This document shows positions 1 to 9,355 of a stretch of DNA of 64,000 nt, one piece after another (the stretch's first letter is position 1; each line of letters opens with the position of its first letter). The stretch covers positions 2,988,324 through 3,052,323 of the forward strand of contig NZ_ALVU02000001.1 of NCBI RefSeq assembly GCF_000332075.2, written 5' to 3'. Origin of the DNA: Synechocystis sp. PCC 7509. GTDB taxonomy: Bacteria > Cyanobacteriota > Cyanobacteriia > Cyanobacteriales > Chroococcidiopsidaceae. A program made the translations under genes and the position numbers. The notes below the pieces were generated by a model. That model was not told where the DNA came from and ran no database searches. It worked only from the letters and a program-made list of their open reading frames with translations.

Positions 1-53
1 GCAACCCGGCAAAACTTGTTTTAGAGTCTATTTGCCTTTAGTAAAAAGCTAAA

Positions 54-926
54 TTAACGTACTGATTCCATCCAAGTTACACACTGCTGCATTTGCTGGT
101 GCATTTTTACTGTATCCGTATGGTAGCGCCGACCGTGACCAGGCAAAACCCATTCAAAAGAATAATTGAGTAATTGTCGCATTGATTCAACTTGCTTTGA
201 CCAAGAGTACCAGCAAACATCGGGAAAACCTACTAACTGAGCTAACTTTTCTGACCAAGCTAAATGATCTCCGGTAAATAAAAAGTTTTTGTACAGCAAA
301 ACTGTGTGACCTTTACTGTGTCCAGGGACGGGGATAATTAATAAATCGGTATCTATTGTAAAAGGTTCTAAACCAGTGAGTTGAGTTTCAATATTGCTAG
401 TATCTGTTGTAATATCATCACTGTGGAGAATGCGATCGCATTTAAAGTATTCGTGAAACTTTTGATGGTCGGCAACATCATCTCTATGGGTCAAATATAA
501 GTAACGAATCCCCCCCATTTCTTCTAAACGCTTAACTAAAGGCGGTGCAAATCGAGGCGAATCTACTAAAACATTACCTTCTGGGCGCACAATTAGATAA
601 CTCGCCGCACCATAGGAGTTTTCAGCATGATAGCCGCAATGGTAGATGTTTTCAGCAACGGGAATAGGAAAAGAGGCGATCGCATTTTTTATATCTACAG
701 GCTTTTCTACTGTACCAATGGAACTTGTAGGACAAGCTAAAAGCGCTTGCAAGCTGCTTAATCTTTCTGTTTGATTTGTTGGTTGATGGTACACCACCGA
801 CTGTCCCGCCGCGCGATTAAATACGGATGGAGTCATCCAACGGCAAGTATCGCAGTCAATACAACTGCTATCAACGTAAAAGTCACCGCTAATATTTTCA
901 GTGCGGCGCAGAGTTAGTTTAGCCAT
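54..926 (-). CDS. Ferredoxin-like domain fused to metallo-beta-lactamase fold hydrolase
   Basis: The 290-residue protein has two parts. The N-terminal 75 residues carry a cysteine cluster (CIDCDTC near residue 23, later ACP near 64) like a small ferredoxin that could bind an iron-sulfur cluster. The rest is a metallo-beta-lactamase fold: a THRDDVADH segment stands where the HxHxDH metal motif is expected, followed by PGHSKGH, FTGDH and PGHGRR. The second metal histidine of the classic motif is replaced by Asp, so metal binding may differ from glyoxalase II. The substrate cannot be read from sequence. The start is ATG. The 3' end lies close to the window edge and the next upstream gene is on the same strand. 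The fold is secure; the function is unknown. Confidence 0.85.
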   Translation of the reverse strand: MAKLTLRRTENISGDFYVDSSCIDCDTCRWMTPSVFNRAAGQSVVYHQPTNQTERLSSLQALLACPTSSIGTVEKPVDIKNAIASFPIPVAENIYHCGYHAENSYGAASYLIVRPEGNVLVDSPRFAPPLVKRLEEMGGIRYLYLTHRDDVADHQKFHEYFKCDRILHSDDITTDTSNIETQLTGLEPFTIDTDLLIIPVPGHSKGHTVLLYKNFLFTGDHLAWSEKLAQLVGFPDVCWYSWSKQVESMRQLLNYSFEWVLPGHGRRYHTDTVKMHQQMQQCVTWMESVR

Positions 927-1026
927 AATGCCACCTGCTTTTCTATTCTTCTAGTTTAGTTTGGGCATAGGGCTGATTGCGATCGCGCTTGTTAAACGCT
1001 AAGAAGTAAATAATTGCGATCGCGCC

Positions 1027-2772
1027 TTAGTTTATAAAAGAGACTATTATAGAAAACATTGCCATTTGGAAGAAAAAAGACACGCCTATAATTATGAGAG
1101 TCCCTGCTGCCACAATGAGGTAACCCTCTGACCATTGGACTTTAAAATCTTTTATAAAAATACCAATCACCCCTAAAGCCAAACTTTTTATTGGTAGTCC
1201 CAAAATAAGCATTAAGATAAACGGAATAACTAAGGTTATGCTTTCTAAAATTCCTAATAAAAAAGCGGCTTTATAAATTGTTTCCAAAGCAGTAACTCGT
1301 ATTCCTATGCCAAATAGAGATACTATGTACAAACCTATAGCATTAAACAAAGTACCAGCACCTAGTATTAGAGCAACACTATAAACGGTAGTAGTTCTGC
1401 GAAATTTGTCTGGTGTAAGTTTCTCATTTTCAAAAGGTTGCTTTGGCCAATTTGTAGGAATAATTGATTGACCAAGGATTTCTGCGTCTCTACCAGTATT
1501 TACGAGTAAGCACCCGGTTCTAACAGGTTGTCCTGGTGGCTTAAAGTCAGTTTGGCTGATATCGGCGAAAAACATACCAGGGAAAATTTCCTCCCCATAG
1601 GTAGACAAAGGCAGGACTTCAATGTTTGTACCTTGTCGCCGACTTCTACCGGCGTTAGAATTTGCTTTATTCAAACATAATTCTATACTTTCTTTTTGGA
1701 GAATCGAATTCATTGGAAACGTAAAAATTTTTGCTGCCTGCTTGAAAGTTGTCTCTCCCACCATCTGTACTGCTAATCGACAATACTCTTGTTTGCCTGT
1801 AGTATTTTTGCAAGCGGCTTTGAGTGCTTGTTCAGGATCGAAAGAACTAATAGTTAAACTAATGACAATGAAAGTAAAAATTAGCCATGCGATCGGCAAT
1901 GCTAAAGGATGAAATTTTGCTGTTGATACTATTTTCTGTTTTTTAGAAGTGTTTGTTTGACTAGGATGTTTTTGAGTAACTCTAGTGGGGGAGAGGTTTG
2001 TTATGTGTTCTCCACTTGTTGTATTTTGAGGAGGTGCTACTTTTACGGGTTCTGGTTCAATAATTACCATTACTTCGGTCATTGTCTTTTCAGGATTGAA
2101 GCAATAACGACTAAACCAAATAGACGCTTTACGAATTTGGGCGTTGTCTAATTGTGTAAGTTGCTCAAACCATTGCTGTATTTCATCCTCAAATTGCTCG
2201 GTTGATGAAACAACAGAACTAGCAAAAAATATTTCTAACAGAGGCAGAATATCGGCTTTTGAGCTATCAGGTACATTATGGAAAAACTGAATAAGTTTAC
2301 ACACCGTTTCGTCGGGAGGCAGAACTTGGAATGTTAATAAGCCTTTATTGCTGATAAAACAGTAGTTGGCAAAGGGAGATTTTTCTACTTCGGGCGTTGA
2401 GATAGGTTTTACTTCTTCAATATTGGGTTCATTAGTCACAGATGCGTTCTTATTTTCGCTATCTTCAGTTTCGGTATCAATATTTTGTTCTACGGGAGAC
2501 GGGGAAACAAATTCAAACTGAGTTTGCCAGTCTGTATCATATTCTCCTAAAACACGACTAGACAAAACTAAACTATGAATTTCTCCAAGGGATAAGGTTT
2601 TGATTCGATCGATAATAATATTAGCGATCGCACTGTAATCAATATGCTCCTTTGCTGGACGATTTAGGACAACGTTCAGACACTCATCTTGCTGGGTAGC
2701 TTGCACGACAAGATTATAAGAGGCTAAATCTTGTTCTAAAAGCTGATTGAGATCGGAGGCTGTCATAGCCAA
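1027..2772 (-). CDS. Large membrane protein of unknown function
   Basis: I do not recognise a named family. The 581-residue protein has a soluble N-terminal half (residues 1-280) with an acidic, serine-rich linker near 95-130 and a Thr/Asn/Gln-rich linker near 245-285. A single hydrophobic segment follows (about 290-310, IAWLIFTFIVISL). Then comes a cysteine-containing extracytoplasmic-looking region (about 315-455) and at least four closely spaced hydrophobic segments from about 462 to the end. The first 90 residues (EQDLASYNLVVQATQQ and on) look like a small domain of their own. The topology suggests an envelope protein with a cytoplasmic N-domain. It is transcribed alone, with a HIP1-containing spacer before the MBL gene. 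Confidence 0.75.
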   Translation of the reverse strand: MAMTASDLNQLLEQDLASYNLVVQATQQDECLNVVLNRPAKEHIDYSAIANIIIDRIKTLSLGEIHSLVLSSRVLGEYDTDWQTQFEFVSPSPVEQNIDTETEDSENKNASVTNEPNIEEVKPISTPEVEKSPFANYCFISNKGLLTFQVLPPDETVCKLIQFFHNVPDSSKADILPLLEIFFASSVVSSTEQFEDEIQQWFEQLTQLDNAQIRKASIWFSRYCFNPEKTMTEVMVIIEPEPVKVAPPQNTTSGEHITNLSPTRVTQKHPSQTNTSKKQKIVSTAKFHPLALPIAWLIFTFIVISLTISSFDPEQALKAACKNTTGKQEYCRLAVQMVGETTFKQAAKIFTFPMNSILQKESIELCLNKANSNAGRSRRQGTNIEVLPLSTYGEEIFPGMFFADISQTDFKPPGQPVRTGCLLVNTGRDAEILGQSIIPTNWPKQPFENEKLTPDKFRRTTTVYSVALILGAGTLFNAIGLYIVSLFGIGIRVTALETIYKAAFLLGILESITLVIPFILMLILGLPIKSLALGVIGIFIKDFKVQWSEGYLIVAAGTLIIIGVSFFFQMAMFSIIVSFIN

Positions 2773-2863
2773 GGGTGGGTTGGGCGAACTTTACCAATTT
2801 ATTATTCCCAATTTGACAGCATAGTTAACGGAAATGTCTATATTTTTTTAAGAAGGTAGGCTA

Positions 2864-3460
2864 CTATAGCTCTTTTGCCCATTGTTCGCGCAACTTTAGA
2901 GCATGAAATAAACTAAGTACGTCGTGCGTCCATTGGGGCAAAATTAGGGTCATAATAATTTCTTCAATACTGTTAATTAAACAAAGAGCGATCGCACCCC
3001 ACAATCCCCCACTCCAGCCAAAGCCAAACAATCCCACCACCGCAATAAATAACGAAATCCCCCAAAGCTTGGCAGTGTAAGTGTGAAAGCTGGGAAACTT
3101 ACCAAATTTAATTAGACTAACAGCAAAAAGAATAAGTTGAAAGGCGATCGCAATTAATAAAGGAATTTGAAAAGCAATAATTACTGTTGGATACACTAAC
3201 CAAAGACTGATAGCAACGCAGACATATAAACTAATATCTGCCCAACTATCTGCTTGGCGTAGTTTAACAGTGCTAACTTTTAGTTTACGGGCAATTATGC
3301 CATCAAAAATATCTGAGAGAAAGGCTACTACATAGCCGAAGATGAAAGCCTTTCCGGTACTGCCATCTAAAGCATCTAACAATAATAAAGGTGCGATCGC
3401 ACATCGTAAACCTACTAATAGCCAAGGAATACTTGTTAATTTCAACACTAAGCCTCGCAA
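2864..3460 (-). CDS. CDP-alcohol phosphatidyltransferase family membrane protein
   Basis: This 198-residue integral membrane protein transfers a phosphoalcohol from a CDP-linked donor in family members. The signature D-x2-D-G-x2-A-R is present (DIFDGIIAR, about residues 50-58), and the later D-x3-D pair is seen in ADSWAD. The glycine normally four residues before that pair is Leu here. Five or six hydrophobic helices are visible. The likely start is TTG with MRGLVLKL at the N-terminus; the alternative longer frame on this strand does not carry the motif. Cyanobacteria use such enzymes for phosphatidylglycerol synthesis, but the altered glycine and short length leave the substrate open. Confidence 0.75.
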   Translation of the reverse strand: MRGLVLKLTSIPWLLVGLRCAIAPLLLLDALDGSTGKAFIFGYVVAFLSDIFDGIIARKLKVSTVKLRQADSWADISLYVCVAISLWLVYPTVIIAFQIPLLIAIAFQLILFAVSLIKFGKFPSFHTYTAKLWGISLFIAVVGLFGFGWSGGLWGAIALCLINSIEEIIMTLILPQWTHDVLSLFHALKLREQWAKEL

Positions 3461-3574
3461 AGTCGAACAGAAGTAAGCAAGTAACGATAAAAGTCATGTT
3501 TTGCTCTGCCATACTCTAATGTATTTATAAAAGTGAAATAATCCTCTAACCCATAACAGGTGTTGAGGAGCAAT

Positions 3575-3624
3575 AAAACCTATCAATTAACTAAGTTGGG
3601 GAATACTTTTCGCACCGCCGGATG
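3575..3624 (-). repeat. Duplicated 3' end of ald (direct repeat of 4051-4100)
   Basis: Fifty bases here match the last codons and stop region of the alanine dehydrogenase gene at 4051-4100, in the same orientation, with 46 of 50 positions identical by eye. The copy stops abruptly and the bases beyond it do not resemble ald. The two copies flank the small gene at 3717-4001. No other function is seen in the 3461-3716 spacer apart from a GC-rich, partly self-complementary stretch containing HIP1 at about 3676-3716. Confidence 0.8.
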
Positions 3625-3716
3625 CTTTGAGAAAAAACACCGGATTTTTGTCAAAAAACAATTCCTAAATGATTTGCGATCGCCCTTGGCGCTGCCCCTT
3701 GGGCAATCGCCCCTAC

Positions 3717-4001
3717 TTACTTCTGAATCCTAGCTAGTCTTGAATTAACGTCTAGCCTATCTTGATTGTTATTTGCAGTCGTTCCGTCAATTCGAGCGGC
3801 TAGATTATTCATAGAATTAGTGTAATTTCTCAATTCTTGACTGAAAGATTCTAGAAAACGATTGTTTGACTCTACTGTTTGTTCAATCCGTCCTAAACCT
3901 TCTTCTATCCTGGTCATTCGTTCATCGCTAGAGATAACTGCTTGTTGCACAATAGAAGCAAATTTATCTAGCTTGTCATCATCCCATCGTTCTATTGTCA
4001 T
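3717..4001 (-). CDS. Small coiled-coil protein, unknown function
   Basis: This 94-residue protein begins MTIERWDDDKLDKFA and has heptad-like spacing of hydrophobics through residues 8-80 (IVQQAVISSDERM, IEEGLGRIEQTVESNN, LRNYTNSMNNLAARI), so it is probably a helical coiled coil. It has no signal peptide or membrane segment. It sits alone between alanine dehydrogenase and a duplicated scrap of that gene's 3' end, so it looks inserted. I do not recognise its function. The ATG start is good. Confidence 0.6.
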   Translation of the reverse strand: MTIERWDDDKLDKFASIVQQAVISSDERMTRIEEGLGRIEQTVESNNRFLESFSQELRNYTNSMNNLAARIDGTTANNNQDRLDVNSRLARIQK

Positions 4002-4058
4002 ACTTCTGTTACTCTTTTGAATGTTTTAGCATTTCGTCAACACTGATTTAAAAACCCA

Positions 4059-5147
4059 TCAATTAACTAAGTCTGGGAATACTTCTCGCACCGCCGGATG
4101 TACTAATCTATGTTTGGTTATATTTACCCCTAGCGCCAAAGCTGAGTTGATTTCTAAAGCTTTTTCTCCCAGATTGGCTAATTGCAAAACATAGGGCAAT
4201 GTACTATTATTTAGCGCTTGGGTTGCCGTCCAAGGTACTGCGCCGGGCATATTTGCAACTCCATAATGTACTACTCCTTCCTCTACATAGGTAGGCTGTG
4301 TATGCGATGTTGGGTGCATTGTTTCAATGCAACCGCCTTGATCTACCGCCACATCAACAATAACTGAACGCGATCGCATTTGTTTAACTAAGCTGCGGGG
4401 GACAAGAATCGGTGCTTTACGTCCCGGTACTAACACTGCACCAATTAGCAAATCGGCATCCTTTACCGCCGTTTCAATTTGAGCAGAATTGCTATAAAGT
4501 AGCTCCACTCTAGAGCCAAATATAGTTTCAAGGTAAGCTAAACGCTCAACATTTACATCAATTATTTGTACTGTAGCGCCCATTCCTACGGCAATTCTCG
4601 CCCCTTCTGTACCGACAATACCGCCGCCTAAAATTACTACTTTTCCTGGTTTAACGCCTGGGACACCGCCTAAAAGAATGCCTCTACCGCCTTGTTGACG
4701 TTCGAGATACCGCGCCCCAAATTGCACCGCCAAACGTCCTGCAATGATGCTCATGGGGGTAAGCAAGGGTAATTTATTAGCGCCCGAAAGTTCTACAGTT
4801 TCGTAGGCGATCGCCGTTATCCCCGAATCAATCAATTGCTCGGTCAACGGACGGTTTGCAGCTAAATGCAAATAAGTAAACAATAATTGCTCTTTAGCTA
4901 AAAACTCATACTCTGATGCGACGGGTTCTTTAACTTTAACTACTAGCTGACGATTCCAAGCATTTACAGCATTAACAATTTGCGCTCCAGCTTGCTGATA
5001 CTCCTCGTCTGTAAAGCCCGATTCCATACCTGCAAGAGTTTCTACAGCTATGTTGTGACCATTTTCTTTAAGGACACGAACACTACTGGGGGTTAAACCT
5101 ACGCGAAACTCTTGGTCTTTTGTCTCTTTGGGAACGCCTATTTCCAT
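4059..5147 (-). CDS. ald: Alanine dehydrogenase
   Basis: This enzyme interconverts L-alanine and pyruvate plus ammonium with NAD. The 362-residue length is standard. The N-terminus [17 protein letters not shown] is the family signature. Other landmarks are VKVKEP (substrate lysine region, about residue 73), YLHLA (catalytic histidine, about 94), a Rossmann NAD loop [10 protein letters not shown] near 170, and DVAVDQGGC near 267. The ATG start agrees with family starts. It is followed on the same strand by the small coiled-coil gene and preceded by the GH15-like gene 27 bases upstream, so the two could be cotranscribed. Confidence 0.97.
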   Translation of the reverse strand: MEIGVPKETKDQEFRVGLTPSSVRVLKENGHNIAVETLAGMESGFTDEEYQQAGAQIVNAVNAWNRQLVVKVKEPVASEYEFLAKEQLLFTYLHLAANRPLTEQLIDSGITAIAYETVELSGANKLPLLTPMSIIAGRLAVQFGARYLERQQGGRGILLGGVPGVKPGKVVILGGGIVGTEGARIAVGMGATVQIIDVNVERLAYLETIFGSRVELLYSNSAQIETAVKDADLLIGAVLVPGRKAPILVPRSLVKQMRSRSVIVDVAVDQGGCIETMHPTSHTQPTYVEEGVVHYGVANMPGAVPWTATQALNNSTLPYVLQLANLGEKALEINSALALGVNITKHRLVHPAVREVFPDLVN

Positions 5148-5174
5148 GTTTTTTCTCTTACTTCTATCTCTAGC

Positions 5175-8100
5175 TTACGTTCCAAATTGAGTGAGGTAAC
5201 GGACGGCTTTCACAACTAAAGCCGCACAAACTCTAGGAGAAGTATTGTAAAACTCCTGCCATGCAGCAGCTTTATACTCATCATAGACTTCGCTCTTTTC
5301 GGCATTCTTTTCTAGCCATCCCAAACGCACCGCATGACCGACTAATACATCTAAAACAATATATTCTTCAATTTGCAATTTTGGGTTACGTTGGACAATT
5401 TCGGCTAGTTCCATTAATGCTTCAACATTTACTTGTCGGTACGCTGGCGCTTCAATTTTGTTTAGCAGATGCTCAACTTGCAGGGCAAAATTTTTCTCCC
5501 CCGGTGTCATCGCTAAAATTAAGTCACTATCTAAACGATTGCGTCGCTCTAACTTGTCGCCAATAACTACACCCTTGCAGTGTTGCAATAATTGCCATAC
5601 CCCTTGATAAAAATCCTTTGGTACGCGGTTCATTGAGCCGTCCCATTCTCTCTGTTGATGCCAACCCCCCCCAGGCAAAATTTGACTATCTTGGGCGGGT
5701 ATTACTGCCCAATCTATATCGCTTTCTTGTTGCTTGACGTGCAGAGATTCTTGCTGGCGTAATAGTTGATTCATCCCGTCATAACCAACTAATACTTGAC
5801 GCAGGCGCAACTTAACTTCAAAAGGGGATAGTTGCATCAAATGTTCGTAAGCCTCATCTTGAGTAACTCCCAACTCCCGCGCTAGTTCGCTAGTCATGAG
5901 TAAAATTAAATAACCTATCCTCAACGTTAGTAAACCCTTAAATAATTGGGGTTCGGTTTGAATGAGTAAACCGCAATAGATAAGGATTTCTTGAGTTAAA
6001 ACGCGATCGCGGATATCTTCCCCACAAAAACGATCTATTTTTGCAGCAATCTCTTGATTAGATAAGGGGCGAAAAATTAGCGACTCGATACTATAAGACT
6101 TCCCGACAGAGATTTGTTTTCCCCTTACTAGCATCCTTGTCACGCGATCGGACAAGCCAATATCTACCATTTGCCGCAAACCCGCTACTTTCCTAACTAC
6201 CGCCCAAATTCCCGCCTTTCCAGCTTGAGTATAAACTTCGTCTAACAAGTCTGCGATCGCTACTTTTTGACCTGCACCACCAAAACCCGTATCAAACTCT
6301 ACTCCCTGCAAGCTTTTCAATCTCTGCAATAACTCAATCTGCTCGTAAAGATTATGAGAACCGCGCAATTTATCTAACAATACTTTAGGATTGGTTTCTC
6401 GCTCAATCTGAAACTCCTGAGTATTACCTAAAGGCTGACTTTTTTCTGGATTGCAAGCTAAATAATATTGCCTTGGTGTAGCATCGGTAAGGGGTTGAGC
6501 AAAATTAAATTCTTCATGCAGAAAATCTATGCGCTGGGTAGCCGCCGTTAGCATCAATTGATTCAAACGTCCTAACTTTACTTTTACACCATTGCAAAGC
6601 CCCGCTTGAAGTTCCTGCATGAGTGCAAGCATTGCCTCGCTACCCGTTTCAAACATAGTATGGGTCAATTCCCAAGTTAGAGTCGGACGACCCAATTCGC
6701 GCCAATGCTGCTGAATGTAAGCGAGTTCTCCTTTAAACTCCTCTACTAAAAAGTGATAGTCAAGGGTTAAATAAAACTGTTGCAAGTCTAGAAAAGACGG
6801 TAAAAATACAATAGTTTCGCCGCGAATTTTAAAGATCCTTGATGCAATCAAACTCCGCAACCGCCGCACCGGACGACCAGTTAAGCCTAATTTATCATTG
6901 CGTCCAATTTGGGTAAAAATTGCCGATAAATCCCCTGCTAGTCGCACCTGAATCGGCTCTAATTGCTGTGGTGTCTGGGTTTGAATCCCATAAACTTCTA
7001 ACTGCGCCTGGAGGTCTTCATCCTCCGCTAATAGGGCAATTTGTACCAACGCTTGGCGATCGCGTCCCAATCTTAAATGCTGTCCCAAGGGGTCAATATC
7101 CCCCACTGACAACAGTTTCTCTCTCAGCATTTGACCGAGTAAATACAAGCCTTGCGCCCAAACTAAAGGGATATTTTCGTTAGGCAAACGCTCTTGAGAA
7201 TGGGGATCTTTTTTCTCCGCCTCAACGTTTTCTTTCGGCACATAATAGAGTTCTGGCAACAATTGCAAACCATCTTGTTCAACTAACAATGGTTGCAAAC
7301 GCTGTTGATAATCGTTAACTTGCTCCCCATCTCCTCGAAAAATGCCATCTAATAGCAAATAGGTAAAAAATAAGGGCCATTCAGACTCTATATGCTCAAA
7401 CTGTTTTAATTCCCAAGGTTCATAATGTAAGCGATCGCTATTTTCTAAAACCGTTTGATGTCCATCGCGTAAAAAGCGCTTGCAACCATACTTTCCTTGC
7501 AATTTATTAATAATGTCATTTCTAGTACGTTCTACTAATGAAACATCTTCCACCGCAAACGCCGGAAAACTAATTATACTCAGCAGCGCCGCATCAATTT
7601 CTTTTGAGCCAGATTCGCGCGGTAATAGGTTTTCTAACGTAATTCGAGCGCGGGCAATTTCATCGGGTAAGACGTGAATTACCGAGGCTTGGCTACCCCG
7701 TACCCCAAATAAATCTAGTCCGGCGATCGCTTCTAAGGCGGCTTTAGACATCCCTACAGAACTCGCATTTAATTCCGAATTGCCATGATTAATCTTATTT
7801 CCTCGCTCCCAAATGCCGTAATCAGGAGTACGATAAGCTCTGCCAATGTAATAAACCAAATTTTGAATAAAATTAACTTCGTCCAGGGTATAAACAATGT
7901 GCAACCCCGAAGCCGTCATTTGCGCCAACATCAAAATAAAAATTGAAGTTGCGTCTAGTTGCAAGTGTCCCCAATCGCCATCTCCCACAACAATATCGCC
8001 CGTCTGGGTGTTGTACTTGGCGTGTAAGGCATCAATTGCTGCTTGACTGTGTTTAAATTGCTCAACTTTGCTTGCTTGGCGCATCATGGCAAACAATAAC

Positions 8101-8366
8101 CCGCGCATCAACTTAATTACACTATGTTCTAACTCATAGGTGCGCCCCATATCTTCATCTATTTTACGATAGGCGATCGCCAGTCCCCACACTGCCAAAA
8201 TGCTATAAACATTGTCTCTCACCCAAGCATCGGTATAATCTCCGTGAGCAGTAACCGCCGTACTAGCTGGTAATAAGCCTGTAATCGGATTTTGCCGAGC
8301 CAAAATAATAGTTTTAACTTGAGCGTAGTAGTAATCGAGGCGAGAAGGAGCGGCGGGTTTATCCAT
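5175..8366 (-). CDS. GH15 / phosphorylase kinase alpha-beta-like protein
   Basis: The 1063-residue protein opens with RLDYYYAQVK and carries GDYTDAWVRDNVYS near residue 43. That is the signature of the glucoamylase-like domain shared by bacterial GH15-related proteins and the alpha/beta subunits of eukaryotic phosphorylase kinase. ERGNKINHGNSELNASSVGMSK near 187 and DRLHYEPWELKQFEHIESEWP near 310 are further conserved blocks of that (alpha/alpha)6 barrel. The C-terminal half has no catalytic motif I can name. Such proteins are widespread in cyanobacteria and their activity is not well defined, so a glycogen-related role is only inferred. No signal peptide is seen. Confidence 0.85.
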   Translation of the reverse strand: MDKPAAPSRLDYYYAQVKTIILARQNPITGLLPASTAVTAHGDYTDAWVRDNVYSILAVWGLAIAYRKIDEDMGRTYELEHSVIKLMRGLLFAMMRQASKVEQFKHSQAAIDALHAKYNTQTGDIVVGDGDWGHLQLDATSIFILMLAQMTASGLHIVYTLDEVNFIQNLVYYIGRAYRTPDYGIWERGNKINHGNSELNASSVGMSKAALEAIAGLDLFGVRGSQASVIHVLPDEIARARITLENLLPRESGSKEIDAALLSIISFPAFAVEDVSLVERTRNDIINKLQGKYGCKRFLRDGHQTVLENSDRLHYEPWELKQFEHIESEWPLFFTYLLLDGIFRGDGEQVNDYQQRLQPLLVEQDGLQLLPELYYVPKENVEAEKKDPHSQERLPNENIPLVWAQGLYLLGQMLREKLLSVGDIDPLGQHLRLGRDRQALVQIALLAEDEDLQAQLEVYGIQTQTPQQLEPIQVRLAGDLSAIFTQIGRNDKLGLTGRPVRRLRSLIASRIFKIRGETIVFLPSFLDLQQFYLTLDYHFLVEEFKGELAYIQQHWRELGRPTLTWELTHTMFETGSEAMLALMQELQAGLCNGVKVKLGRLNQLMLTAATQRIDFLHEEFNFAQPLTDATPRQYYLACNPEKSQPLGNTQEFQIERETNPKVLLDKLRGSHNLYEQIELLQRLKSLQGVEFDTGFGGAGQKVAIADLLDEVYTQAGKAGIWAVVRKVAGLRQMVDIGLSDRVTRMLVRGKQISVGKSYSIESLIFRPLSNQEIAAKIDRFCGEDIRDRVLTQEILIYCGLLIQTEPQLFKGLLTLRIGYLILLMTSELARELGVTQDEAYEHLMQLSPFEVKLRLRQVLVGYDGMNQLLRQQESLHVKQQESDIDWAVIPAQDSQILPGGGWHQQREWDGSMNRVPKDFYQGVWQLLQHCKGVVIGDKLERRNRLDSDLILAMTPGEKNFALQVEHLLNKIEAPAYRQVNVEALMELAEIVQRNPKLQIEEYIVLDVLVGHAVRLGWLEKNAEKSEVYDEYKAAAWQEFYNTSPRVCAALVVKAVRYLTQFGT

Positions 8367-8386
8367 ATTTTTAACTATTTGAATAT

Positions 8387-8821
8387 TTAATTAGATAGTG
8401 ACAGATGGGATATAAGCGTTTCTGTAGTCCAAGTTGGTAAACCACATCCCAAAAAATCCCCATCATTCGTCCAAATGCCTGCGGGTAAAACTAAAGCCAA
8501 GGCAACAGTAAACCAATCATTAGGATCGCGGGGAATACGCAGTCTAGCTATAGTTTCCCATGAAGCGTAAATTTCGTGAGGTACTATAATTAATTTACTC
8601 TCAGCAAGAGTAATTGCATCACTTAATAAATTTTGCCCGGCTACCTGAGAAAATACTTCCTTGCGTACCATCTTTTCAATTCGTTTACCCAACTCATGAC
8701 AAGTTTCTTCCCAAGCCATCTGTGCTATGTATAGTTCTAAAGTTGGATGAATAATTAATTCTCGTCCTCGTTTGCGTGTTAACTCAGAAACCAAAATATT
8801 TGTATCGACAACTAAGCGCAT
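8387..8821 (-). CDS. PIN-domain toxin (putative endoribonuclease)
   Basis: The 144-residue protein shows the PIN acidic residues in order: VVDTN at residue 4, an internal WEET, then RDPNDW and TNDGDF near 115 and 130. These are the metal-binding carboxylates of VapC-like RNases. The gene begins one base after the stop of a Phd/YefM-like antitoxin gene, so the two form a toxin-antitoxin operon with the antitoxin first. The exact RNA target is unknown. Confidence 0.9.
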   Translation of the reverse strand: MRLVVDTNILVSELTRKRGRELIIHPTLELYIAQMAWEETCHELGKRIEKMVRKEVFSQVAGQNLLSDAITLAESKLIIVPHEIYASWETIARLRIPRDPNDWFTVALALVLPAGIWTNDGDFLGCGLPTWTTETLISHLSLSN

Positions 8822-8822
8822 A

Positions 8823-9068
8823 TTATTCAGGTTGAGACAAGTCTAAAGCTCGACTTAATGTTTCCTCATTCCAACCGCTCTGTGTCAATGCTTCATTTAC
8901 TGATTGAGAAAGGCGAGTCAATGCTGCTTGAACTTCTGTTTCATCTGACTCTTTAACTGGAACGTAAAAGCCTACTGTCTTACCGTGACGTTTGACGGAG
9001 ATCGTTTCACGACTGTCTAGATAGTAAGCAGCCTTATCTCTAAATTCCTGTATGCTTATACTTTTCAC
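8823..9068 (-). CDS. Phd/YefM-like antitoxin
   Basis: This 81-residue protein starts MKSISIQEFRDKAAYYLD and continues ISVKRHGKTVGFYVPVK, the compact alpha/beta DNA-binding fold of the Phd/YefM family. The acidic C-terminal third (EVQAALTRL to SQPE) would neutralise the PIN toxin encoded directly downstream. Such antitoxins normally bind their own promoter, which would lie in the 9069-9300 spacer. Confidence 0.85.
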   Translation of the reverse strand: MKSISIQEFRDKAAYYLDSRETISVKRHGKTVGFYVPVKESDETEVQAALTRLSQSVNEALTQSGWNEETLSRALDLSQPE

Positions 9069-9138
9069 CTTTAACTCCTAGTCAGCGATCGCTCTAATGC
9101 TTATATTTCCTAGATCCAATAATAAGGAAAAATGTATC

Positions 9139-9192
9139 CAGTCAAGGGAAGACCATGCTTCCGCGCTCCAAAAAGGTCAGACCTCTTGACTG
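9139..9192. repeat. Inverted repeat in the antitoxin upstream region
   Basis: The arms CAGTCAAG (9139-9146) and CTTGACTG (9185-9192) are exact inverted copies about 38 bases apart. A weaker inner match (GGAAGACC / GGTCAGACC) extends the symmetry. The repeat lies in the 287-base gene-free space between the PIN antitoxin and the ART-like gene. It may be an operator, a hairpin, or the trace of a small mobile repeat; sequence alone does not decide. Confidence 0.4.
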
Positions 9193-9355
9193 TATTCTTA
9201 GTTATATCGCTTTCTTCTGTGCGATCGCCTCGATCAAGGTATGTCACTTGAGAATAAATGCGATCGCACTTTAACAACAATGTAGTTCGCTTGTTACTCT
9301 AAATCCATGAAAATATTACAAGTCTAGGGCTATTTATATGTCAGGACATTAAGGA

